A stretch of DNA of 64,000 nucleotides. Source: Neostapfia colusana. Its lineage: Eukaryota > Streptophyta > Magnoliopsida > Poales > Poaceae. Of this stretch, positions 45,943 through 56,222 are shown one piece after another. Positions within the stretch are counted from its first letter, which is position 1. Each line of letters starts with the position of its first letter. The position numbers and the translations under genes are program-made. Under the pieces are notes generated by a model. The model was not told where the DNA came from, did not search any database, and was given only the letters and a program-made list of their open reading frames with translations. The stretch lies in NCBI GenBank assembly GCA_030760725.1, contig JASWHV010000008.1:51559671-51623670 (forward strand). Reading direction: 5' to 3'.

Positions 45943-46640
45943 CGATGTCCATGAGGACTTGCGTCAGTTGTCCTAGGGATTCATTAAAGTTAGAAGCTAC
46001 GGTCGATACGATGTCAATGGTTTCCGATTCCGTTCAACTCAATTTGAAGCTCTTCGTCCTCTCGTGACAACTTGTAATACCGGTGTTGTTACTACGGCTC
46101 TTGATGCCGAAGGACGGTAAACTAATTATTATGAGATCATTAAAAAAATCCTTGAATTCAGTTTTGCCGGGAATAAAGAGCTTAATGTAGTCTTCTCTGA
46201 TTGCGAATGGTTTGACAACAATAATGGAACTCGACATAACAAATTTGGCATGATAGAAGTCAAACACAACGAAAGACTATGAGACCATGATATCTTTGTC
46301 CTTGCATATCAAGTCTAGTAGGTGTATTATTTACATTATCCATGTAAGAATGTAAATGCTTGGTGGGTTGTACACGAGGTGAATCCTTGTGAGCAGTTAT
46401 ATACACCAAATGATGTTGGGTACCAAGATAGTTTGTTGTCGTTGAACGCTGAGATTGATGAGGTTTACCAAGAACAAGAGTTGTCGAACTCTTCTTTTTA
46501 TTAAACCTGGTCTAGGCCTCGATGAGTTAGTTGGAGATGCTCAAGATTTATAGACTCGTGAAATGCGAAAACGAAAATGAAAATCAATCACAACAGAAGA
46601 TCGGTGGTCTGGATTAAGGAGTAGAGTTCATAATCAATGA
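45943..46640 (+). pseudogene. CACTA TNP2 transposase, C-terminal part (DUF4216)
   Basis: After the element E target duplication the coding resumes as DADVHEDLRQLS, then YDVNGFRFRSTQFEALRP, CNTGVVTTALDAEGR, NYYEIIKKILEFSFAGNKELNVVFSDCEWFD, FGMIEVKH and VYYLHYP..NVNAWWVVHEVNP, the DUF4216 block of CACTA TNP2 proteins. Several stops (after LRQLS, EGR, NERL and AYQV) and a frameshift at about 46500 toward the C-terminal GDAQDL...KRK tail show decay. This completes the TNP2 gene spread over 46 kb. Confidence 0.82.
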
Positions 46641-46742
46641 TACTGATGAATTTTGAAATAGATTTTAAGTAATGTTTTTTATCTCTTCTTTCATCTTACA
46701 TATTTTCCTTTACATTTATTACAAATTTTTCTTTTCAATAGG

Positions 46743-49087
46743 ATATCGTCGAGCAGTGGTACAGGAAAGGGAAAGGCGAGGAGTGTAGCTAGATGTTTCC
46801 TGCGCAAGGCAGCTGACGTCTTTCAGGGCAGTATGTGTAGCGGGCTTTCTGCTAGACAGACCGCTTTGATAAGTGAGCTACCGAAGTTGAGAGGCACAAC
46901 AGTAGCTTTACAGCGGTCAGACAAGGTAAATAACATTTTGTGAATATTATAATGTTAATAATTACATCATTCATCTACATTACGATTCATTTAAATAATC
47001 AGTAGGACTCTAGGTCCGAGGACTCATAGACGAGAGGTCTCTACAGCCAGCACAGGCTGACCACCCTTCGGGGTCGGCTAGCCAGCCTGTGGACCCTCCT
47101 ATGGATCCGTTTCTAGACTCTTCCGGTGACCACTCCTCTGGGTCACCTGACGTCGAGCCACCTCAGAGGCGTCGGACTAGGAGGAGTCAATATGTGGCTC
47201 CTCCTCCGACTCCTGCAAACCCAGATGACAGAATAATTATTCGTCTGGTTGGCGATATGTAAGTAAATCTCTAACTCTTCGATTTATATTATTTAGTGTT
47301 ATATATGTTATGATTTATCATTCTCTATCAGGTCTTAGTACGATGACTCGTTCACAGGTCAAGGACGCCACAAGCAGGTGAACAGTGTTCTCCGGGCGAC
47401 TTATCTGTTTGCACTACCCCGGTGTAGTGAACGGTGTCCCTGGAACATCGTGGGACGATTACACCACCGTTGAGCTTGTTGCTCACGGCAACCACCAGGA
47501 GGTTGTGTGGTCCGACTTCATGGTAAGCATGGAATATATACTTCTTGAATGCAAGTCTATAATAAAGCTAATACCAATGATGTATAGATATGTTTTTCTA
47601 GGCACGGTACCGTTTGGAGGACGAGGCCGAGGTGGACTACGCCAGAACTGTGTTCCAAAAGAACGCTCACAAGCTCATTACGCAGTCACAATCGAACGCA
47701 AGAATTCAAGCGACGAGAGCGTACATGAAGATGCATCCGGAAGAGAGTGAGCTAGGGGCATTCAGGAACGTGGCTCCTAGGTACTTGACGGCACAACAGT
47801 ACATAGAGGTAAATTGTAAAATATTTATTTTAAAATATAGAAGAACCACAATAGGTAAACTGTCTATAACCTAATAGTAAATGTATGCATGTCGGTGTAG
47901 CCTGGTTAGATGTATCGTGCACTGTTTACTCTGTGGGCGAGTCGGGGGTTCCAGAAAGTTTCTAGGACCCGCCGACAGAGCAGAGGGACGGATGGAAAGC
48001 ACAAGTTTGGTGCGGACGACTACTTACATCTTGCTAAAACATGGTAAGTGTGATTACTATTGTTTTCAAACACGTTTAAATTATTCATTGTACTAACACA
48101 TATATATAGGAGCGCGAGAGCTGTGAGGAGCCGACTCCGATTCAATTCTCGAAGAGAGGTCACAGGGGAAGTGACCCATCACAGCCTAACCAGTTGTGTT
48201 CTCAGGTGGCGTAAGACGCACTGGTGAGTTGTTTTATATTTATATTGAGTTTTCTTAAATAGTTTTAATGGTATTATCTTTTCGTATTTGTAGGCAAAGT
48301 ATGGGCAAGAGGCGGAGCGGCTTCACAGTGAAGGCTTCGATTGACAGAGCACGCCAATCATCTCAGAAGCCGCATATGCAACTAGAGGCGGGAAACCTCA
48401 CGGATGGCGAGTTCTCTTATTTTTTTAGTGTCAATGAATTTGAGATACAAAAATTTAATAATCTTTGTTCTTTTGTAGGTTTGTCATCTTCGATGGAGTT
48501 GTTGACTCGAGAGAGGCACGATCTTACTCGAGTGACTTTTCATCGTGACAGGCAGGATCGAGGCAGGTGAGCTCCTTGGAGCTCTAGGGTGTCTCAGAGA
48601 AGCTCCGTAGGACACAAGAGGAGCTCCAGCTAGAAAAAGAGCGTCAAGCCGCGTAAAAGAGGGCTCAGGACGAGTATCAAACCTCGTTCATGCTACAGAT
48701 GCAAGCAGCAATGCAGGTATGTATTGGTCGTTTTACTTAATATTTCTAACATATCAATGATGGTTATGTGATAATGTTTTGTGTTCACAGGCTATGGCAG
48801 TAGGGCAGACGCCGTCCTCCGACAGTGGCAGCCCCCACAGGAGCCACAAGCCCCGTTTACCGGAGCATAGGTACAAATTTACTCAAAATTCCACAACATA
48901 GTCATATTTGATAAATTTAACCAAATTTGTTAGAATATCACCAAACTTAGTCAAACATAAACAAACCTAGTTTAACTTGATTAATTCTAGGTTATAGTAA
49001 GCTAACTTGGGCAAACATATATTTTTAAATTAATAACTTGTCTAACTATACTTATACATAACAGTGCTCCGCGACCGAGGCTCACAG
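46743..49087 (+). pseudogene. CACTA second gene, Transposase_24/TNPA-like, multi-exon, decayed
   Basis: Several coding-like islands separated by AT-rich introns, the second gene of plant CACTA elements. Islands: about 46743-46930 (basic, SSSGTGKGKARSVARCF); 47010-47260 (Pro/Ser-rich then RRRTRRSQYVAPPPTPANPDDRIIIRLVGDM, followed by a GTAAGT donor); 47350-47520; 47600-47810 (RLEDEAEVDYARTVFQKNAHKLI, EESELGAFRNVAPRYLTAQQYIE); 47900-48230; 48290-48720 ending in a charged coiled coil (TQEELQLEKERQAA). Stops and shifts interrupt several islands. Solo LTR F cuts the 3' end. Family assignment rests on position and weak motif resemblance. Confidence 0.5.
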
Positions 49088-49239
49088 TGTGACACCCTCA
49101 TTTCTGGTGTCAGCATATATTCATATTTTATGAAGAGAAAACATTTTAAGAAAAGTAGGAACGGAGAAAGATATCAAAAGGATAGACAATAAGAGCCGAA
49201 TCCAGTTCACCGAGAGCGCCGAAGACAACTTACCGCGCC

Positions 49240-49860
49240 CCGCTGGCCACGTGGCGTGTTCGGAGCTCATCCCTGCAAAATGGGGAGAGGTCCACCGCTA
49301 AACTGGCTACGTGGCAGGCTCGGGGCTCATCTCCGCGAGGGAGAGGTCCGACCCTGTGGGACACGTGTTGCCCCGGAGCTAGCTTCTACGGAAGAAGCAA
49401 AGGCATTTCCGTAGGACACATGTCACCTTCGGAGCTAGTCACTACGAGAATCAGAGGACCAGTCGCGCGGGGATACGTGTCGATCTCGGAGCTCACCTCC
49501 GAGAGGTCCGGTTCTATCGGACACGCGTCGTCACCGGAGCTTATCTCCGGGAGGTCCGTCACTGTTGGACACGTGTTAACCTTGGAGCTCGTCTCTGAGA
49601 AGAAGGGAAGTCTGGCGTTGGAGCTACCTCCAGAGAGAGGAAAGGTCCGGCACTGACACGTGGCGTGTGCGGAGCCACCTTCGAATAAGAGAGGAGGTCC
49701 CGACCGCTAGAATACGTGGCGCACGCAGAGCTCACCTCCAAAGAAGAAGGGAGGTCTCACTCGCTTGACACGCGGCACCACCGGAGCTCGTCTCTGCGGA
49801 AAAGGAGAGACCAGGACCGATGGACACGTGGGGCTTCCGGAGCTCACCACTGAGAAGGTA
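49240..49860. repeat. Array of about 55-bp G-box modules in solo LTR F (11 units)
   Basis: Units start near 49248, 49308, 49362, 49417, 49474, 49522, 49570, 49657, 49714, 49768 and 49825. Each starts with CACGTG or a one-base variant and continues ..GGAGCTC..(palindromic core)..GAGGTCCG. It is the same module type as in the D/E LTRs, although the rest of the LTR is unrelated. Confidence 0.78.
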
Positions 49861-50042
49861 ACGAGTTTTGGAGCGGTTTTTGATTCTATACGCGTAGAAA
49901 TATCGGTACGGAGAAGAAACCGACCTGAATTCAATAATGTTACCGCACCAAATCAACTAAAGATAAGATGTTAGGATTCAACAACGATCTGAATAGGACT
50001 CTTATTTGGGATACGATCAGATTATGACTCTTCCCTTCCCGA

Positions 50043-50050
50043 TTATAAAT
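50043..50050 (+). promoter_or_regulatory. TATA box, LTR F
   Basis: tataaata, about 180 bp after the G-box array, followed by gaaccc; likely LTR promoter. Confidence 0.55.
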
Positions 50051-51821
50051 AGAACCCAGAACCCCTGGCCGAAACCACGAACTTCTTTTCCAACTCCTAA
50101 GCCGACGACTTAGAGCCCTAGCCTCAACTCGCCGAGAAAGCCATCGCCAGAGTTCAGCGAGGAAAATCGACGGAAGAGAGCCCAACGATCGGAGAAGGAC
50201 CCGAGACCGAGAAGAGCGTAAGGTAGGTCTCCAATACCACCTTACAACATTGTTGTGTTTTATTTGCATCTGTTCTTTGATTCCTTTCGAACGGAAGCTT
50301 TCTCGTGGACAGATAACTTGTTGATTGGGTTGATCTAAAGACAAGGTCATTGCCACGTCCACATCTGATCCAAACACCCATGTTCATCATAAAGCCATGA
50401 AAGAACACGTACAAACCGACCTAATAAAACTAAACTGCATTATAGGATACCATGCATACGCATCATCGCATCTAGTTTAAAGTTTGTGCATGGTATTGAT
50501 TGTTATGAATCTTGTATGTGCGTGATCCTGTATAGAAGGACAAGCTCAGGGAGTTGTCTACGACGAGCTGCAACAACAAGGTTTCGAGATCCAAGAGCCC
50601 CGAGAACCGCAAGAACAAGACAAGTGCTCCTTGACCATATTGATCCTATGTTTTGGGTAAAACTGTTTTATTTTGCGAAAAGGTGTGTGTGCTGAGTCAA
50701 ACATGATGGGAAACCCTTTTATAGGAGTTTACTAGTTTTGGTTAAACCACCCTTGTCGCCAGGGAAGTTTATGAGTCGGGTATGGTTTTTACTTTTATGC
50801 TTCGTTGAGTCCATGGGATTGGGAAGCGAGATAGATGTGTCTAGCTAACTGCACTCATAATGATACTGAGGAAAATTGATGTTGTTAATGAACATGGATC
50901 GGAGGGAGATCTACACAAGCCTGGGTTTGTGAATGAGGTAGCATGAGATGGTGGTTTACTTGCCGTAGATCTAAGGACCGGTTCATGCATGCACATGCCA
51001 AGATAACAGTGCCATAACAAGGCCAAGTATGGGTGCGGCTTAGCTGAGTAATTAGGTAAGTTGCTAGATTGTTATGGACTGTGGAAGGCGCGGGGAATGG
51101 GAGTCGAGTGAGGACTGCCTTGGGAACTGCATGGCACAAGAGAGGGCCCGTGGGTGGGAGAATTAGAGATTCTAGCCTGCCGGTGAAACCTTAGTGAGTC
51201 CATACATCTAGTAGCCCCTTTGTAAAGGCTATTTTGTGATCTCTTGGCCATACACCGACGGTTGTGTACTGGTATAATGGAGGTTTTGTAGTCGCCGACG
51301 GGTGACGAAATCACAAACTTGTGGGTAAATAGGTATAAACTCTGTAGGGTTCTTAAAACTACCATGATAGCCGAGCTTACGGTCACGAGCGCCTGGCCAA
51401 CTGCCATAATTAGTTGGGATGGTTATTGGTTATGGTTTTGGATGGTTTGGTTATAGTTTGGTTTTGGGACTGTTGAGTCCGGGTGATAAGATGGGTTGCA
51501 TGACTGTTGAGTCATGGCAACAAGGTTGGAGACGAAGTTGTTTTATGAGGTGAAATGGTAGCGAATACAGGATGGTATTCGTGAGATGGTAGCGAATACG
51601 AGGAGGTATTCGTGAGCGAGAATGAGGTTGATTAATTGTGACATGGAAGGTGATGAGCATAACGGAGGTATGAATGGTATTTTAATACATGTTGGGATTA
51701 CATTCACTTAAAGATAAGTCGTTGTTTTATCGTGCTTTTGATAAATAAATTTGCTTTTCTGCAAATGAGCCTTTTATACCTACCTTGCTATGAGATTCAT
51801 ATCATATTTTCCCGCACTTGC

Positions 51822-51841
51822 TGAGTACATCATTATACTCA
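51822..51841 (+). promoter_or_regulatory. LTR stem-loop, element F
   Basis: TGAGTA-8 nt-TACTCA preceded by CACTTGC, 379 nt before the LTR 3' end. Confidence 0.58.
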
Positions 51842-52225
51842 AACTTGCATTATTATTTTATCATCAGCAGCAGGAGAAGACTACTATGAAGACCAAGTGG
51901 AGCATTAAGGCGTGTGATCTGTTCTCAACCTTGTCTGTGGGAATAGAATAAAGATGGAGCCATTTGCTGCTTAGATTTGCTTCCGCATTAGTTAAATTGC
52001 TTTCGCATTAGAATAAAGACTTCCGCTGCATAGAAATAAGACTTCCGATGTGAGCATGAGTCCAAAACTCATGAGACATTGTAATAAACTCTGTTATTCG
52101 TGGTTATATATATTCTGAATTTAGTTTGTGGAACAAATGTGTATGTGTGATGAACATCCTGGGCACACATATGCATCAGTTCTCGGTTTCGTGGTTTTCC
52201 ACATAATTGAAGGCGTCACACACAG

Positions 52226-52777
52226 GTCATCGCCGCAGCTACTGGAAGGACGAAGGCTCGAGGATGACTTCCCGGGTTCTGGAGATAGCGGACGTAGTAG
52301 TGCGTAGTGTGGTGTGTGTGTCTAGTGTTGATGCATGACTGTGATATTTATAATGTTTTGACTGCATGTATGAGCTGACCATCGAGCCAGGGCTGGCCTC
52401 GAAGCCAAGGCAAAATTTTCTCATTTTTTAAAAAAATACCAAACTTATTTACGACGGTTTCCTGGTCACAACCGTCGTAAATAAGCCAGAATTTTTTACG
52501 ACGACCTGTCCCGTCGCTAATACTATCAAATTTATTCACGACGGCCCCGCCATGAATAAATCCCCCGCGCCATGTGGAAGTCCGGGAATTTATTCGTGAC
52601 GGGATTATTTAGCTGTCATGAATAAGCTTATTTACGACGGGAGTCATCGTTAACAGTCTTATTTACAACTAATTATCGGTGATGGATAAAAACCGTTGTG
52701 AATAACTTATTCACAACAATTTACCCTCTATTAACGATGATTTCTAGCCGTCGTTAATTGTTGATATTGTTGTAGTG
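52226..52777 (+). repeat. CACTA 3' region: subterminal motif cluster and terminal inverted repeat
   Basis: From about 52430 at least nine variants of TTTACGACGG occur in both orientations (for example ttatttacgacgg, ccgtcgtaaataa, tttattcacgacgg). Such arrays bind the CACTA accessory protein in En/Spm. The final bases, ttgttgtagtg, end at 52777. Confidence 0.85.
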
Positions 52778-52780
52778 AAA

Positions 52781-53425
52781 CCTCGTGAATTCTAAAGTCT
52801 ACCTCCATAGCTCTAATCTTTCATTGACACCATCTCTAGTTTCATCTACTAGCACTACATCATTAGCAAAAACATACATCAAAAAATGTCTCCTTGTATA
52901 TCTTTTAACACCTCATCCATCACTAAGAAAAAACAATAGACTCAAGACAGAAACTTGGTGTACACCTATCACGGAAAAGGCATATTGATCTCACTATCAC
53001 TTATGAGAACACTTGTCACGATATTATTGTATATATGTCTGACAAGGGTAATATATTTTGTTGGAGCTTTATGTTTCTCTAACACCCACCAAATGCATGT
53101 CTTTGTTATCTTTTCATATGCCTTCTACAAGTCAATAAAAGCTATATGTAGGTCTTTCTTCTACTTTCTACATCTCTTAGTCAGCTACTGAAGCAAGAAA
53201 ATCACCTTCATGGTAGACTTCTTAAGCTTTAAACCAAATTAATTTTTAGTGACATTCGTCTCTCTTCTCAAGCAATACTCAATCACTCTCTCTCTCCCTC
53301 GAAACTTTATAATATAGCTCATAAACTAAACTTATTGGTAATTAGTATAACTTTGAATATCTCCGATAGTTCGGAGCTATGTACAATAATATACATTTTA
53401 TTCACTCTTGAAGTACCTTGTTTGA
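52781..53425 (-). pseudogene. RTE-type LINE reverse transcriptase fragment (palm region)
   Basis: On the minus strand the decayed frame reads ERVIEYCLRRETN (53290 area), STMKVIFLLQ, KDLHIAFIDL.KAYEK, PTKYITLVRHIYNNIVTSVL, VMDEVLKDIQGDI and a FANDVVLVDETRDGVNERLELWR-like stretch across shifts. These correspond to the non-LTR RT blocks of grass RTE elements (FIDLEKAYDKVPR.., FADDVVLV..). The FADD active site is changed to F-A-N-D. Several stops and shifts. It stops at the CACTA border, so the rest of the LINE presumably lies left of the CACTA, outside the window. Continues upstream at 54400-54600. Confidence 0.78.
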
Positions 53426-53430
53426 CTGAA

Positions 53431-54399
53431 AAGGCAGAATAGCCAAATCCATCCTCAAACTCTAACCGGAAGCCCAATTTTGTCCTTGAACTTTCAAAAG
53501 AGTCAATTTAGTCCCTGAATTTTAGGCCCTAGTTCATTTCCATCCCTAGCCTAGTTAGCCATCCACATTATCATGCCACGTCATCTTTTGTGCCATGATT
53601 TACGGTTTGCACAACTTATTATTTAATTATAGAGTTTTTAAATCGTTAGTTAGCGAATTAAAGTTAATTATCATATTATTATTTGGTAATAATGATTTTT
53701 TATGATAGATTCTTGTAACTTATTGATGATTTTTTGTCAGCCTTCAAGAGTTCAAATTTTGAAGAAAGTGAAGGTCCGGGTATGTCTAAGATTTTATGTT
53801 GTTTGACTCATGTGTACATGTTAATTTGGTGGCTACTATATTAATGTACAAGTTTTAATTTATGGAGGGATGAACCTACTCTAGCATAAATATAGTTTTA
53901 TTATTATAGAGTAAATCACAGTGGTAGATCTAGAATTTTAATCATGGAGTGTAAATTTAAGTCTACATTTCACCAAAGTTCAAGTAGGTAAATTAGACAC
54001 CAATTCTTCCTTTGTTTTGTTCCCCTCTAGTCTTAAAAGCTTTATGTTTGACAATGTTTTATATGTATATAATATGATATAGGGTATTATATCATTTGAT
54101 AGTTTTGTAAAAAAATAGAGAAGACAGGTGTACCCCATGTGTCTGTCTAAATCCGTCTCTAGTAAATCAGTGAGTTACTTTTTTAAGACTATAAAGATCA
54201 TTATTTTTTCCGGGTGAGATGGGAGGGTAGATAATGTGATATAGAAGCTGATGTGGCATGTCAATGTGGATGGCCAGCTCTTGGGGCAAAAATGAATCGG
54301 TTGTATGAAGTTGATAGACTAAATTTACCTATTTGAATTTTCGAGGATCAAACTGAGTTTTAGGTGAAAGTTTGGGAACGAAGTTGAGTATTCATCCAA
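53431..54399. mobile_element. Non-autonomous terminal-inverted-repeat element (MULE-like MITE) inside the LINE
   Basis: About 970 bp with long imperfect inverted ends: 53435-53580 (caaactctaacc.., agtcaatttagtccctgaa, ccatccacattatcatgccac) pairs with the reverse complement of 54230-54399. It is flanked by ctgaaaa on both sides (53426-53432, 54400-54406), which fits an 8-9 bp duplication and hence a Mutator-like or hAT-like origin. The LINE RT reading resumes on each side. AT-rich centre without coding sequence. Confidence 0.65.
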
Positions 54400-54610
54400 C
54401 TGAAAAATATGATTGAATAGTTTAATTAACAATAATATTATCACATCTCGATGACATCTACATATCTTAATAGAGACATCATCGGGACAAAGGGTTTTTC
54501 CTCCTTTTATCTTTGTAGGTATACTAGGCAACAAAATGGATAAAACTCCTCTTAGGTTTTAGACTGAAAACCATGTATATGAACCTCGAGACCTACGGGC
54601 ACAATCTCAA
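54400..54610 (-). pseudogene. RTE-type LINE fragment upstream of the RT palm
   Basis: Minus strand reads KGGKTLCPDDVSIKICRCHRDVIILLLIKLFNHIF, matching the conserved K.GKA.GPD.IP.E.W...G....WL..LFN block that precedes the RT palm in grass RTE LINEs. It is the upstream continuation of 52781-53425, separated by the inserted TIR element. Confidence 0.72.
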
Positions 54611-55090
54611 AATTTGAAAATTATCTGATCTCTTTCCAAGAAACGAATGCAAGTTATCTTTCGAAAGTTCAACATCTCAGTTGCATGAGCATCGATACTT
54701 AGCAAACATATTGCAGAGATCACAGTATCGTAAATAATAGACCATTTCAGAAATCAATTCCAAAGCTCCCGGATCTGAAGACGAGATGTGGATGTGGGTG
54801 ATGAGGTTCTCTTGGATGCAAACGACAAGGAGAGGTCGCAAGCGAGTGAGCCAATGAGAACGAAAAAAAACTAGTCGGGAGGAGTTTCTTTCTCTCCCTG
54901 TAGATTGGAAGGCAAAGGGGTGGGCTAGCCTGACACGTGGCCTGTATACGGGTCTGGCCTACAAATTTACAGTCCAAACCAAAAAAAAAAACTCACGCAG
55001 CAGCTCGCACCGGGCACCTCTACCAGTGTCGCGCCTGCAAATGCAGCAGGCGCACGTGTAGAGGGCGGTGTTTGGCGGCGCTGTAGCGCC
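54611..55090. other. Unassigned intergenic sequence
   Basis: No gene, RNA or clear repeat recognised. Possibly more decayed LINE at the left end. GC rises toward 55013-55090. Confidence 0.4.
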
Positions 55091-55095
55091 TAGAA

Positions 55096-55256
55096 GAGAG
55101 GGAAGGAAGGAAAGAGAAGAAGAAAGAAAAGAAAAAAAAAGAAAGAAGGTAAAAAAAGGAGGAAGGGAGGGAAAGGAGGAAAAAAAGGAAACAAGAAAAG
55201 AGGAAAAAAGAAAGGGAAAAGGAAAAAATGAAAAAAGGAAAAAGGAAGGAAAAATA
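55096..55256 (+). repeat. Purine-only tract (GA-rich low complexity)
   Basis: About 160 bp almost wholly A and G (gaaggaagg, aaaagaaag units) with only three T interruptions. A second, weaker purine-rich tract lies at 55980-56150. Confidence 0.85.
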
Positions 55257-56152
55257 AATTTGGTAATTTTATATAAGATATAAATATGATATTGTTAACA
55301 TAAAACTAGTTATATGAAATAATATAAATATGATATATTTGTATTATCTTATATAAAATATGTGATAGTTGATATATATGTTTGATTTAGAGGTGAATAA
55401 GTGCGGAGAATCGACTATAAAATACTAAGAATATTACTTTAAAGGTTAGATACAGAGTTTCGAAAACAGTATATTATACAAATGTAGAGGCGCTAGAGGT
55501 GGAAGGCATGGCTCCTGAAGAGCGTGACCCTTGGCTGCGGCTAGGAGTGCTCACCACAGTAGCAGGCGGTCTGACCGATCGTTACCTCCTTCCCTGCAAC
55601 CGTCGCCTCGTCCTCATGCAGAGGGCTGGCCGACGGCGACCACCATGACCCCATGCGTGGGCGGCGTCGAGCCGACAGTAAAGCTGGACCAGGTGCCATG
55701 TTGGAGCAACCCTGACCAATGCCTCTTCCTCACCGCCCCATTCCGACCTTGACCAGCTAGCGCCTCTTCCGAGCTTTGGGCGGTGATCCAAGTCGAGCTC
55801 CGAGCCACGATCCAGAACTCCAATCATCATGGAGAGAAGAAGAGGGGATGTCCAAAGAGTGGGAAATTGAATCCTTGGAGTATAGCTTATCCATTTGTGG
55901 TGCCAAGCGGCGACTACGACAACTCGGGATGGGATCACGGAGCGGTGGCGAACTCGGGAACAAGACGTCTCGAGAAGGAAGAGAAGACGAGAGGGGAATA
56001 GGAGAAGGTAGAGATAAAGAAAAAAATCTGATGCGGTTGCTAGAAAGGAAAACGATGAGAGAGAAGGAAAAGAATGAAAGGAAAAAACAAAGGGGAAAAG
56101 TGGAGGAAAAGGGTGGAGACAAGAAAAAAGAAAGGAAAAAAGGAATACAATA
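55257..56152. other. Unassigned region with weak coding-like GC-rich segment
   Basis: 55500-55760 is GC-rich and could be a decayed exon or LTR piece. Long frames on either strand here are explained by the purine-rich strand bias at 55980-56150. No homology recognised. Confidence 0.35.
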
Positions 56153-56222
56153 ACAAAAACAACAACCAAGACTTTTATCTCAAGCATGTTGGGATCGGCT
56201 AGACATGAAACCCGATAATTAT
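56153..56222 (-). repeat. Au-SINE/RTE-LINE 3' tail fragment
   Basis: Plus strand aacaaaaacaacaacc followed by aagactttt..caagcatgttggga.cggctagacatgaaaccc. On the minus strand this is the conserved tail (..GGGTTTCAT.TCTAGCC..CCCAAC.TGCTTG..AAA..CTTGGTTGTTG) of grass Au SINEs and their partner LINEs. Confidence 0.6.

Larger units (their letters stand above)
49088..52220 (+). mobile_element. Element F: solo LTR of a long-LTR gypsy family
   Basis: TGTGACACCC...GGCGTCACA, flanked by perfect target duplication cacag (49083-49087, 52221-52225). 3,133 bp, no coding sequence, no second LTR: a solo LTR formed by LTR-LTR recombination. Plus orientation from a TATA box (50043-50050) and from the stem-loop 400 bp before the 3' end. 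Carries a large G-box module array at 49248-49860. Confidence 0.88.
1..52777 (+). mobile_element. CACTA (En/Spm) DNA transposon, 5' end outside window, carrying nested insertions
   Basis: A class II cut-and-paste element. The 3' terminus at 52777 reads, on the minus strand, CACTACAACAATATC, the hallmark CACTA terminus. It is followed by aaa as candidate 3-bp target duplication. The preceding 350 bp holds many copies of a TTTACGACGG-type subterminal motif. The coding order is that of plant CACTA elements: a TNP2-type transposase (566-1920, 36627-38063, 45943-46640), then a second gene resembling the Transposase_24/TNPA class (46743-49087). No CACTA 5' terminus is visible before position 566, so the left end lies upstream. 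Removing insertions A, E and F leaves about 7 kb of the element. Every coding piece has stops or frameshifts, so this copy is dead. It lies inside an older LINE, whose sequence begins at 52781. Confidence 0.9.

Noticed and set aside
49088..52220. Element F as a complete non-autonomous element rather than a solo LTR
   Set aside because: No primer site, polypurine tract or internal repeat of the ends; TG..CA ends and perfect 5-bp duplication fit a solo LTR.
55582..56187. 201-residue hydrophobic frame on the minus strand
   Set aside because: Produced by the purine-rich plus strand (Phe/Leu/Ser codons). No domain and no conserved neighbour.
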